Source: Diphasiastrum complanatum
Taxonomy: Eukaryota > Streptophyta > Lycopodiopsida > Lycopodiales > Lycopodiaceae
Assembly (NCBI GenBank): GCA_029204225.1
Contig: CM055098.1
Coordinates: 18,447,303 to 18,511,302, forward strand
Direction of reading: 5' to 3'
DNA length: 64,000 nucleotides
Part shown: positions 23,801-37,000 of the stretch, in pieces
Layout of the letters: every line of letters starts with the position of its first letter
Position numbering within the stretch: position 1 is the first letter of the stretch
Notes under the pieces: model-generated
Databases searched by the model: none
What the model was told of the DNA's origin: nothing
The model's input: the letters and a program-made list of their open reading frames with translations, nothing else
Translations under genes and position numbers: made by a program

Positions 23801-26800
23801 CTTATTAACTGGTGACAGAGGCCTTTCTTTGAAATGTTCGCCCCTGTCGCTTCTGACTTTCGACTTTGGAACTCCTTTGAGCTCCTGATTTGTCCTTGAT
23901 GCACTTTGTGTTGAGCTCCCTGAGCTCCAGATTTGTTCAGTTCCGCACAGGTATCAAGGCTCCCTGAGCCGAAGAATTTATCGTTTGATTGCCCACTTTA
24001 TGGTCCACTCCGTGCCTTGTTGCTTCTGCACCTTGATTTCTCTCCTTGTCCCAGCCTGATCTTGATACTTTTCCATCTTGGCTCTTTAAGGTAGGCAAAG
24101 ATTGAGTACTCCGCAATGCACCTCTCACTTAGCTTGAAGTAGCTCTTTGAATCAGCCCAAATGTAACCATTGACCTCGTGGAAAGCCAAAGGGTCGCACC
24201 AGTTTGATCCGCATCCGAACTATCTCTTCGCGTTTGTTTGAAGCACCATGTCTGTCGCGCAAAACTTGACTTTCACAATTCCATCACTGGTTAGTTGCCT
24301 CACAATCAAAACAAGAAGTGTACATCGAGCTTGGCTTCAAGTAGCTCTCTTTGAATCAGAAACATGCACCCAGAGTTTGCACTAATCCGATCTCAACGTG
24401 AACTGTCCCTTAGCATCCGTTCAAAATACCAAGTCTCTCATGCAAGACTCAACTTTCACAGTTCCTTCATTGATCAGCTGCCTTACACGTAACACAAGCC
24501 AGCGTACTCATATGTTTCCTCATCATTGCTGGTCCAGAGAAAGCCTATAACAAACTTTCCTTTCCACAACAAACACTTGTCAACTTATTAGGTCCAAAGT
24601 TCGCCAGTCTCCTCGTGTGAGTATGGCTAGGTCACCTTGAATTTGCCCCAATTTTGATCAACTTTCATTCAAAATTTGCCCCAAGAGAGAGGTGTGCGCG
24701 ATAGTTCCCCTCCACTTAATAAATCAGCTGATCGGACTTAGAGTAGAGTTCTTCGGACAAAAAGCCTTTCCAACACTTTGCTTCCCATCTGCTAGAATTA
24801 TGGCTCGATCCAACTTGTTGCCAATCTCTGAAGAGGATCCTAGTCTTTTCCCCTTTGAGGAAAAACCCAACTGATACTGGATATCACCCATGCTCAGTGA
24901 GTTTCAGTTCCGAAGGTGGCCGTCCCAAAATGAAGACCAACTGCTATAGAAGATCTCCCCTGAAATTGCCCTTTCCAACTTTTGACTTCCTGCTTGCGTC
25001 TGGTGGGCGTTGTCGCAAATGAAACTAACCCAAGAAACAGGCTAGCCATCCATCCTTTGCAAACATTGAGTCATTTCGTTGTCGTTCACGTGCGAGTACT
25101 TGAACTGCAAATCCGCCGCATAGATTCTGGATATCGCCCATGCTCAGTGAGTTTCAGTTCCGAAGGTGGCCGTCCCAAAATGAAGACCAACTACTCCATA
25201 GAAGATCTCCCCTGAAATGGCCCTTTCCAACTTTTGACTTCCTGCTTGCGTCTGGTGGGCGTTGTCGCAAATGAAACTAACCCAAGAAACAGGCTAGCCA
25301 TCCATCCTTTGCAAACATTGAGTCGTTTCGTTGTCGTTCACGTGTGAGTACTTGAACTGCAAATCCGCCCCACAGATTCTGTAGTCCTCTTTGTTTGATG
25401 GTATCAGCCTTCAAAAGAAAAGGTTCCTTCTCGAGCCATCAGCTCCTTGTATCACAAGCAATCATGCAAACCAGGCAAAGCACGAGTACTAAGACTCACC
25501 ACGAATACGTACAAGTAAGACACTCAGGCAGGTTTACTAACAAGTAACAAAGACAAGGTCCCCCTTTGAGATGGTCCTGCCAACGGACCTTTGCCTGGCC
25601 GCGCCCATACAAATTGATCACGGAATAAGCCCACATAGGACACCCCTCCAACTATCCGTGCTTTCACCATTAAGCAGCACATTGCCTCAGTCACGCCCCA
25701 CCACTTTTTGGTCGATAGCCCTTATAGCTAAACGATCGGCAGCTATCCCGCACCGGCAGCTAACCACCCGTGCTTTACACCCGAATTCGAGCAGCATCTC
25801 TGTATCAATGGTTAACCCGTACAGTTCGAATATGTCGCCCCGCACCCCACAAGGTACAGACCGTGCTTTCACCTCCCTAGGCAGCACTTTGCCTCATCCG
25901 TCCTACGTGCAGACAACGCCAGGCCCAAACCGCGAGAACTGACCGTGCTTACACCTCAAGGGTAGCACCTTGACTCATCAAGTCCCCCGTTCTGCCGACC
26001 ACCCCGACCGTGGACGCACCCGTGCTTACACTGTGGGCAGCACCTTGCACAACAGTTGTCTTGATGAACCCCAAACCGTGGCCATTTCCGTGAGATCCGC
26101 ATAGCTGACCGGCCAGTCGACTCTGATACCACATGTAGCGCAGGCATCCCAAAGGGAGCTGGGAACCACGACTTAGCTTCCCAGCCTTCAACTCTGCCAT
26201 CCAAACCCACTTGACATACAAGCAGCCAACTCGCCAACAACGATCAGACTTAACCAACTTGAAGTTCCGAAAACCAACATTGAGATCCAACCTGGCGCCA
26301 TGCCAGATCGGGGGTCCCGATGTGGGTGACTTCCCTCCAAGCAAGCCGCCCGACATACATCAAACTTAACCAACTCGAAGCTTCGTTACAAACGAGTAAC
26401 ATCCATTCCAAGCAAGCGGTCTGACTTACATCAGACTTAACCAACTGAAAGCTTCGTCACGAGCGCTGGAAGCCAACCTGGCGCCACGCCAGACTGGACA
26501 GCCATAAACAGGTAACATCCACCCAAGCAAGCCATCCAACTCAGCCGACAGGTTAGAGCTCGTTCCCCAAGAGCTTAACCCATTCACGTTCATGCAAGGA
26601 ACACTCAGAACCACAAGCCGCGACAGATATGGAAACAACCAGTTCTTGGACCAAATGGTCCCGACAGCATACCGCTGGCGCCATGGACCGAATGGTCCCG
26701 ACGGCATACCGCTGGCGTCCCGGGATACGACCCTCAGCTATGTGCCAAGTTAAAAATTTTGAAAGCGACCTTACAACTGGCGCTTTTACCGAACACTGAA

Positions 26801-28618
26801 ACCCAGAAGGTAATCAGAGTCAGTTTGAGAAAAATCCCGCTTTATTGATAAATCTGAGAAGGTTACATTTCAAGTGTGTGACCGACCCTAGTCTCCGGGG
26901 CGCTAGCATGCCAAGGCGAGAGCCATGACAACATTCCAGCAAGGGAGGCTGAGACTTGGTTGGAGCTCGCCCTGACTCGCAACCCGCACTCCCCTATAGT
27001 ATTGGTGTGATTCGGCACCCCCCCTCATACCAAGCACTCTACCCAAGCTGGTAAAGCACGTTTTTCTCTCTCTAGGATTTTCTCTTTCTAGAAAGTTATT
27101 TTCTCTCTCTAGATTTTATTGATCCCCAGGCTTCTTTTAATCATGCCTAGATCGTGTGAGGTGATTGCACATCGATCTGAGCTCTCTGGACTTCGCTAGA
27201 ACCGATCAAAGATTTTCAGCCATAGGAACTTGGTGCCGGCTGGATTCTGGTCACAGTGGCGCCGGGAGCGGCGCTGGCGCCGTTGGCGCCGAGAGCAGCA
27301 GGGGCGCTGCTGGCGCCGGGGACATAGTTGGCGCTGATGGCGCCGGAAGTAAAGCTTGTAAAGGTAGCTTTACAACAATTGCCCAATCATCAAGCAATTT
27401 CTTCTCAGCTGGTTTTGCACCTATGTATGAGAACCAAATTTTGAAAAAACACCATAGGACTCCGTTTTCTTTGCTGTAAATTGCATACAACAGCCCTTGA
27501 GGTCTGCCTAGAAGACTCCCAAAATTTGAGGATGATCCAAGAACCGAGCGTAAAGTTACTAAGAAAAAACTCTTCAGCCTGCCAGCACCCACCAGCTACA
27601 AGAAAATTCTCGAAATCGCCTAGATTTCACTGCTGGGGTTGGATCCTGTGACTAATCTCTTGTGCCTTGGCAATAGGAACAGTTTGCAACAGATCCCATA
27701 GCCATCTGAGCTCTCAATCAAAAGTTATGAGCAAAAAACTCCCCTTTCTCTCTCAAGAACATTTTTGTTTTTTGCTGTCCCAAGCTTCCAAAACTTGCAA
27801 CCCCTCGCTCTGATACCAAATGTCAGACTCCCTCTTTGATCTTCTCTTCAAACCTTGCTAATTTCCTATATACAAGCGTCAAATTACTTCTAACACAAGA
27901 TGGAGCTGGCTGCCTTGTCTCCTCCCAACCTTTGCTGCATAGATTATGATGAGGAATGCCTCTCTAGGCTCACTTATCCAAAATCCTCAAGCACCCCTTA
28001 ACCCTGACCCTTCCTAAATCTCCACACATGGCCAACTCCATGCATAGTCGACACTTGCCACTTGGCAATACCCTGACACATAGGCAAGTGAGTAAGCTGA
28101 CATGTGTCACTCATCCATTGGACCAAATGTCCCAGTGGGCATGTGATACGTGTCATGTTTGACCGGTCAACCCTGACATGTGTCACTCATTCACTGGACC
28201 AAGTGTCCCAGTGAGCATATGACATGTGTCACGTTGACTAGTCAACTCCTACTTTTTAGGAGGTCAGTCCAGCCACTCCGAATTAATGACCCAGTACCCT
28301 ATACCCAAGCAACATGCGACTCTGAGGCTCAGAAACATTATTAACAACTTTATTTACATTTCTGTTACAAAGGTCACCACAGGCCGGTGACTTAGCCATT
28401 TCTGTATTTACAAGAAGTACATTTATAAGTAAAAACAGTAAACAACCGGGACAGGGAGTAAAAGTTGTAACATAAAGAGTGACCCTTCCCAAGTCTAGAA
28501 GTAGCCGCCTGTCTCATACTGAAGGTAGGACCAGAGAAAAGCACACCCAAGCAAGTGTAGGAAGGGACCACCTCTAGGGACTGTCCATCAAGGGTAAGCT
28601 CCTGGCGCTGCATGAAGG

Positions 28619-28688
<70 letters not shown>

Positions 28689-31600
28689 AGAATTATTAAA
28701 ATTATATTATATTAATGTCTGTCAAGTACCCGAGGGCACATAAGACAAGTAGAAAGTACATCAAAAAAGAAGGAGCATTGTCCATGTAGGACTCATTCCT
28801 AACAGCTAAACCAGCACTAGAAAACAGAGAGAAAAACAAAGCTTAACCTCCAGCTTTGTTGAGGGTACAATATCAGTAGCTTAACCACCAGATACACAGA
28901 GGGAAAGAGAAAACTGAAATAAGTTGGCTAAGTGGATATAAAAAACTACGTGATATGGTGAGAAGCAGGTGTTGGCCTCTGGTGAAGAGCCTTGGGCCTA
29001 GAGGAGCGAAGAGGATGCTGGAGCTTCGGTTGTCGTACTGGAATGTCTATCTCACTGTCAGAAGTCTCATCTCTAACCCTCTTCTGGAAAAAGTGCATAA
29101 TGTGGGACTGGCTATGATCCACCTCAGAAACATCCAATAAAAAGGAAGATCTTGGAGTAAACATCTCTCGCAATAATAAACCAACACATCTCGCATCTGA
29201 GAAGGCAAGGAAAGAAGCAAGTGTAAGTGGAGTATCTCTGTATAAGCAATGGTATCTGCCTCTGATCTCATAGTAGGCTGGACATCGGAAAATAAAATGG
29301 AACTCATCCTCAATCTCTTGTAGAGAGCAGCACTGACAAATCCGTAGCAGTCGAGGTGTGTCTGTGTATCTGCCTGTCTCAATAGCAAGCTGGTGAGAAG
29401 AGACCCTAAACTGACCAAGACGGTAGCCTGCTGACTAGCTAGAGTGTGAGAGGATGTGAAAGCTGTAGCAACATATCTGGATGAATCAAGCTCCAAGACT
29501 CTATGACTGAATGGATAATCCGAAATATAGCCTCGACAATCAGTGGTGGTGAGGCAAACTCTGTCAGTATGATATCATGGGGAACTGACTGCTTCGCACG
29601 GATCATCCGGCTAAGCATAAGGATCTGCAAACGTGAAATATCACTCCAAGTATCTTTGGACAAGCCAGGACACCACGTCTCTGCCGAATATAGAGCCACC
29701 GGGGAGACAGTGGCAGAAAAAAGGCGACAGCGCGTATCAGGATCATGTACATAGTAAATAGAGGAAAACCTCTCCATCTGGACAAGAGTAGAGTGCCCCT
29801 TGCGGAGCCTAGATAGTGCAGCTGGTGACCAGTAAAAAGGACACCTAGGTAAGTATAAGAGGCTACTAGCTCCAGTGGAAGCCCATCATAGTAGAACACT
29901 ATGTCTCTCATATGCTGTCGATTGGTGTTGAACACCATGACCTTAGTCTTACCAATGTTCACCATCAAACCCCATGTTTGGCAAAAAGTATATAAAGCAT
30001 CAAGGTGCTGCTGAAGCCCAGATGCGGATCTCGATAGAAGTATCACGTCATCCGCATACAGTAGAATAGGGATAATCATATCTGCTAACGAACAACCATC
30101 TCCACCCTCTTCCCTAATAATCCGCTTAAGATCATCAATATATAGAGCAAAGAGAGTAGGGGACAAAGGACATCCCTGCTTAACTCCCACTGTACTATGA
30201 ATGTAAGAAGACCATCCATCACCATCTCGAAAATGGGCCAGCACTCTCTCATACAATGTTACGATAGCAGCAATGATCTCCTGAGAAAAGCCAAGCGATG
30301 CTAAGTGCTGGAGTAAAAGGTGTCTCGGAACAGAATCAAAGGCTTTGCAGAAATCCACAAAGCAACAATAAACCCTCTGCTTTTTGAACTTAGCCTCCTC
30401 AATAATGCATCTCAAGATGAACGTGGAGTAGCCAGCGCGAAAACCTGCCTGTCCCATAGCATGTAACCCCTCTGTCTCTGCCCGTGAGCTGACAATAGAC
30501 TGTAAAACAGATCCATATAGCTTGGCCATAGTATGACTGATCATAATAGTGCGGTAGTTGTCGACAATCAAAGGATCCCCGGCTTTGAGGATAGGGTGTA
30601 AAAGGTTGGTGCACCACGATGTGGGGAGACCGAAGATGACAGATTGGTTAAAGATATGGGAAATGTATGGGGCAATAATGTGAGCAACTGGTTTTAGGAA
30701 GTCCATACTTAGGAGGTCAACATCAGTGGCTTTTTGGGTTTGACCATTTTGGATGGCGTTTTCAACCATGGACGGGGTAAAGAGGGTGAATTCTGAAGGG
30801 CGTGGGGAAAGAGAAATGGAAAGAGAGTCACCGTATAAAGCTTAGTAGCATAATTTATCCATGATTCAATAGCAATAGGAGCGGGTTTATAAGGGTTTTT
30901 AGAGAACATCCGCCAAAAGAAATGGGAGGATGGGGAGGCAATAGCATCAACAAGTTTTTGCCCCAAGGACTGAAGATAAGCTGTCTTTTTTTTCAGAGTC
31001 ACTTTGTGATATTCTTTTTGTTTCAAAGCTAGGGTTTGAGGAGAGTGGTATCTAGCGTATACAACTTGTTTATGCAATGAGAAGCACTCTGTGTCATACC
31101 ATTTGTTGTGAGTGCGTTTATGCGAAGGGAAGGTTTTCGAAGGATAGGCAGTATTGGCAGATTGCAAAAGAGACTGAGATAAAAAGATAGCTTGTTGGTC
31201 AACTGAGGAGGTGAAGGGGAAGTCTTGGAGAAAAGTAACTAGGGACTCGGTGTAAAGGGGAAAACCAGATGGAGAGAAAACCGGGCGATGGTGATGAGTG
31301 GGACGGTGTGTTGTGACTGTGGTACTATGATGACCAAGGGATAGAAGTAGGAGGGAGTGGTCAGAAATGGTAGGAGGTATAATGCGGAAGGTATGAAGAA
31401 ATGGGATCAAAGCCGGTGACCCAATGAAGTAGTCAACAACACTATGTCCTCCTCCATGTGGGTGACAAGTAAAATGATATGACGAAGGCCAGTAAGGAAG
31501 GCCATTCAAAATGGTTAAGGAATGGGCCTTTGCTAAACCAATCAGCCGCTCTCCAAAGTGGGTAGCTGGAGTATCTGCATCTTGTGAGGTCCTGTCAAAG

Positions 31601-33710
31601 CCCATATCTAATCTGTGAACTTGTAAAAAATCACTCTCTGCATAAAACTCAGCTTGCCTAATACTCGTACGAGCATTAAAATCCCCTGCTAAAAGAATAA
31701 GGCCTCGCTGTGCAAAGCTGAATATATCATCTGAGAGAGCCTAGAAAGGGTCACCACCAAAATCTGCAAAAGATGATGTCTGTGGTGCAAAGTAACAAAC
31801 TGCAAGAAAGAGGTCCTGAGAAAGCCCCAAATAGTGACCAGAGAACTGAAACCAAATAAAGAGTGCAAATGGATCACTTTTGGCCAGTTTAAAATGAGAA
31901 CTGAAAGCATCTTTGGTGAGACATGCAACACCACCAGAACCACGAAAGGTCTTCCCTCTCACAAAGGGCCGATGCGCTGAGTGCCAGGTGCAATCCTGTA
32001 TGGATGGAAGAAATCTATATAAGGATTCATGAGTCTCTGCTAACAAAAGGATATCACATTTCAGCATAAAAGAATGGAAGTCACCTGCTGAAGACGATGA
32101 TAGTATGCCACTACAATTCCAAAAACCAATATGTAAAGGCTGAGGGGATCTCGGGCTGCTCCTTTGCCCGAGAGCCCCAAATCCCTATTGAGATTTTTTA
32201 TCAAAATTTTTTGGTTTGCCTTCAATGAAAACCACCCGCTGATTTCTTGCATTTGCATCCTGGATAATTTGTTTCCTGGCTTGCCATTGTGTGTGTGTAA
32301 GGTCATCATCCATAAAAATAAAAGTCCCTTTTAATTTGGCTCTAAGGCGTAAAGCTGCGTTGCGGCTGTTCATAGAGCGAAACTTGATAAACAATACATT
32401 AGTGTCAAACTTACTTCTCCAAGCTGTATCAAATCCATCCGTGGTGTGTGTGAGCTTAGTTAAAAGCAGGTCTTTTGCCTCTACAATGGGCTTGTCCCCG
32501 TCGGGAGTCCCTCTAACCCGGATATTAAAAGGCTTTTTTAGCCCTTCTTTCTTGCTCGGAGAAGACATCTTCTAGTGTAGAATTTTCAACTGGATGTTGA
32601 ACCCGGCTTGAAGATACGACCTCACCATCGTTTTTGAGACGTGCTGCCCATGTCTTCGTTTCCTCCACTTGTTTCTTAAGGCTGGATATTTTGTTCGACG
32701 TCTCCTCCAATACATTCTTTTGAGGGATATGTTCCGCAATCCTTTGCTTAAGATGTACATTTTCTTGTTCAAGCTGCTTCATTCGCTCTTTAACCCCACC
32801 GAGATCCAAAACCAACTTGCCGTTCTCAATTTCAAAGAAGTGTAATTGTCTTTTGAGTCCGATGATTTCTTGTTGAATAAAGCTGATGTCATAAGCAAAG
32901 AGGCCTTCAGTAGGTTTGGAAGGGGTATAATCAACTGTGGGCAGTTGATTCACCGCAAATGTTTCGACAGCAGAGCGGGCATCTGTCTTGGATTCAGATG
33001 CAGATGCGGTGGACAGATCAAAAGTGGATGTGATGGATAGACTTAAAGCAGGTATGATGGTAGGAGCAGGTACCAAAAACTCAGGTGTGAGGGACAGGGG
33101 GGTGTTTGTCGGGCCTTCCAAAGCAGGGCGTGGTGGAGAGTGGGGGGAGTTACCTCCCCCTCATTTGTTGCGTGGAGCCATAGGACAACTTTGAAGGTTG
33201 CAGCAAGAACCCTGTAGGTCTGGTATAGGTCCGCTCAGATTCTTAGATCCTTTCGATAAGTACAGGATCTGATAGATTGTATTTCGGCTCCTCCACATCA
33301 TCTATAGCTAAGGAAACTTTCTTGGTGACCCATTGAGGGGCCAGAGCCTCTAATCCGGAAAGCTCACGAAGGGCCCCACTGAAAAGACAAATCTGATCCT
33401 TTGTCAAAGGAGCTGAGGTCTTTGTTTCCGCTGCTTCCTTATTACACTCAGGATCCCTCGCTTGTGCTGGTGAAATACCACACAATTTGCGCGCCTCCTG
33501 TTGCCTCCTTCCCCCAAATCCTCAAATGCAATTGCGATTGATAATCAGTCATTCCGCTCCAGCCAACGAATCCCGTTCTTTTGCTGGGAACATCTTCTAA
33601 GGTACCTGATGAGAAGACCCTGGGCAGAGCAGCACCAGTTCTTTCAACTAAAACTTTTTCAGACTCCCTAGCATATATAGAAGACTCCTCTTGAAAAGAG
33701 AGAGAGAGAG

Positions 33711-33766
<56 letters not shown>

Positions 33767-34040
33767 TTTGACTTGTGAGTGTGGGTTGTGTGTGCACTGT
33801 GTTGTACCTTGTGTTGTCACTTGTGATTGTAACTTGTGTTGTGAAGTGTGTGTTGTAACTTGTGATTGTATTGAGAAAGAGATGTGTGTGTGTGCACTGT
33901 GTACAGTGTGTGTAAAAGAGAGGGAGTACTTTTGATTGTGGTGGTGTGTTTGAACTTTGTGTTTGTGTGTTTGTGTGTGTGGTGGTGTGTTTGTGTTTGT
34001 GTGTTTGTGTGTGTGGTGTGTGTGTGTGTGTGATTGATTG

Positions 34041-34098
<58 letters not shown>

Positions 34099-37000
34099 TT
34101 AGAAATTAGGATTAGTTTTTAATTTGAAATCTGAATCTAATACAGTTATTGTTTTGTTGACACTAGACAAGATAGCTATTAGTTATGCCCAGACAGCGGG
34201 ATCCCTTATGGGATCACGTCACCCTTAATTCAGGTTATGGCACATCAAGCACGAAAAAGTGGACTTGCAAGTATTGCGGGAACACTTATGGAGGTGGCCC
34301 CATTCGAATAAGGGCGCATCTTTTACGTCTTTGAGGACACGAGATTGCCGTTTGCACTCAGGCCCCAGAGTCATACAGGACTGTCGAGATCGGGGACGAC
34401 TCTCCTGCTACTACTTCAGGCACAAGTGATTCTTGAATCTTGTTTGATCAATGACATTGATTGAAATTTGATCTAAAGTTAAAACTTAAAAGTTGGCAGG
34501 GATGTTTTTGTGGCAGCGCCTTCCAGCAGTCGCATAGGGATGCAGCTGCTATTGCTATTAGGAGGTGCTCTTACTTGTGCGACCTCCCCTTTCATGTGGC
34601 ACAGACCCCTGCATGGAGGGATATGATGCGAGCAGTATCTCGTATCGGTGTTGAGTGGGAGGGCCCGACCATGGAGCAGTTGAGGACGAGAGAGCTACAT
34701 GCTGAGCAACAGTCCATGGATGCTGACCTACAGCCCATTAGGAAGTGATGGGCAAGGTATACTTGTAACCTTTTACATCTTCAAAACCTTTGCACTTACT
34801 ACTTTAGAAATTAGTACTTTCAAGTTTCTAACTTTGAACTTTCAATCTCCAAATTTGCAACTTAGTTAGTTGATCCTGTTCTCGAATGTTTTAGGTTGGG
34901 ATGCACCATAATATCAGATGGTTGGACCGATGCAAGGAGGGGCCATCTTGTGAATATATTGGTGTCTTCTTGCATGGGCACCTGTTTTTTAAATCCATTG
35001 ATACGTCGGAGCCAGGCATGGCATTGGATGGCAGAAGATTGTTGTACATCTCACAGGCCATTGAGGAGATCGGAAAAGAGAATGTTGTCTAGGTATGCAC
35101 TTGCCACTTTCAAGTTTCAACTTTCGACATTGAGCTCTCAGCTTTGAAGTTAGTAAGTTACAAGTTACAACTTACATTTTGTGAATCGTGATTATTGTTT
35201 TGAACGTTGCAATTTGCATTTGCCATTTACATTTGCAATTTGCATTTGATTCCGGAATGCTCAATGGTGAATGTTCATGAGTTATGATTCAATCATTGTC
35301 GAAATTCCAATCCTGTTTCCAATTTTTTTACTTAAAAATTGCAATTATATTTTAGCTTCAAGTTTCAGTGCTCATAGAATTTGAATTTCGCTATAGCCTG
35401 CTTGCTGCCTATGACCAATTACCAATCTTATTTCATGATTTTCATCCTGTTTTGGAGCGGCTCATAAAAGTGCATGGAAGCCTGAGGATGACAGTGGTTT
35501 CACCCCATTGGGCAGAGGGGGGCCAATCACGAGAGGCCAGGGCCAGGAGATTTGAGGCGATCAAGATGGGGACTTCATTTTGGGATGATGCACGCGCCAT
35601 TGTCAAATCCATGCAGCCTATCTATAGTGTGTTGCGCCTTACTGATAGAGAGGGTTCCACTTTGGGCCTTCTTTATGAGTTTATGGATAAGCTGGGAGAG
35701 CAACTTCAGAGTTGCATCGCCATGGCTCCTGACATGTATATTACCACGTAGTACGTTGAAAGTTTCAAAGTTGATTCTTGAATCTTCATTGACATTCATG
35801 ATTAGAATTTAGTTAAAACATAATAGTTCTTGAGACTTGAATGCTCAAACTTCACTCCTGATTGTTTGCAGGCTGGAAGAAGTAAGGGGCCTATTTCTAG
35901 GCAGATGGCAGTGGTTCCATCGACCTCTGCATGTTGTGGCTTGCTCGCTTGATCCACTATGGAGAAAGGAAGATCAATTCCATGATCGAGAGCTCAGGCA
36001 AGGATGGCATTCCTATGTCTCCTCTATCTATCCTGATCCCAGGGATCAGGATGCACTCATGGATGACTTGAATTTATTCAGGTATGTACTATGTAATTAG
36101 TAAATTGTAATATGTATTCAGGTATGTATTCATCTATGTAGTATGTATGAAGTCTAAGCTAGTTAAAACTTAATAGTAATAACTTGTCAGCATTTAGTAT
36201 TTACTATTTTGAATGATGATGAATGTTGAATGTTCAGGACCGAGCGCCTCAATTTCGCTCGTGCAGCTGCCAAGCTGAGGGAAGGGCAATTGCGCCCTAT
36301 TTCATGGTGGATGAAGTACGGGAATGATGTTCCCAAGTTGCAAAAGCTTGCCATCCACGTCCTCTCACAAGATTGTGTAGCAATTGCATGTGAGAGAAAT
36401 TGGAGTGTGTTCTCTCTGATTCATACGAAGAGGAGGAACAGACTTTCTACTGCGTAGCTAGAGAGGTTGGTGTATGTGCATGCCAGCCTACGGCTTGTGA
36501 AGAAGCTAAGAGAGACCGAGGAGCCCGTACAAGTAATGATTAATCTGAATTCTATAGAGTCTAGTATCTACCATGATTTGTCTAGATAGTAGAGTCTACA
36601 CTAAGAACCTTCAGGCTTCAAGTTTCAAGTTTCAATGTTTACATTTCAAATTTGCTATTTTTTTTAAAACATTTACTAGTACTTACTATTGAGAATCAAA
36701 ATCTTGGTTTAATTCAATTTTCTTAGGTTAATCTCGATGAGATCGATGTGGCAAAGGTTCCTGACTTGCCACCAAGATCACAAGAGGAGGAGGATGTCTA
36801 TGCTCTACTCCATCGGGAGGCCTCAACAACTACAAGTTGATTTCGATGCCCAATTCCCTGATTCACTCATTATATTAGTAAGCTTTTAGTACTTTGAAGT
36901 TTTGTAGATATACTAGATAGTAGATTACTAGATTGTAAATGGTAAATTGTAAACTAAAAGAAATGTGACATGTCGAGCCTAAGTCCTGATTCCAATTTCC

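Larger units (their letters stand above)
22366..27377 (-). mobile_element. Nested non-autonomous LTR retrotransposon
   Basis: A 5.0-kb element with LTRs at 22366-23595 and 26134-27377, a perfect ATTGC target duplication, a primer site complementary to initiator tRNA-Met and a polypurine tract. The 2.5-kb interior (23596-26133) has no gag, protease, reverse transcriptase or integrase frame, so the element must borrow proteins. It contains a 250-bp tandem duplication and five stem-loops. It is larger than TRIMs and smaller than typical LARDs. The host gypsy uses the same tRNA primer, but their LTRs are unrelated by eye. Confidence 0.93.
17666..28472 (-). mobile_element. Ty3/gypsy LTR retrotransposon, interrupted by a second LTR element
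   Basis: LTRs of 641 bp (17666-18306) and 652 bp (27821-28472) are nearly identical. The primer site lies at 27818-27807 and a polypurine tract at 18321-18307. Gag, protease and reverse transcriptase/RNase H follow on the minus strand, but the integrase core is deleted. The nested element 22366-27377 sits in the 5' leader. The element is inserted in LINE copy 1; the five flanking bases are GGAAG on the left and TAAAG on the right, so the target duplication is imperfect (3 of 5). Confidence 0.92.
28690..33690 (-). mobile_element. LINE copy 2, nearly full-length L1-type element
   Basis: On the minus strand: a leader, ORF1 with coiled coil and RRM-like region, an AP-type endonuclease, reverse transcriptase with LLYADDVILL, a Cys/His C-terminal motif and a 3' end with the hairpin-forming GTGCCCTCGGGTAC (28736-28723), then ACATTAATA and a TC-rich tail. 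Several frameshifts and stops break it. It is the reference for reading LINE copies 1 and 3. Confidence 0.88.

Noticed and set aside
17661-28477. Clean target duplication for the outer gypsy element
   Set aside because: Flanking bases GGAAG and TAAAG agree at only three of five positions.
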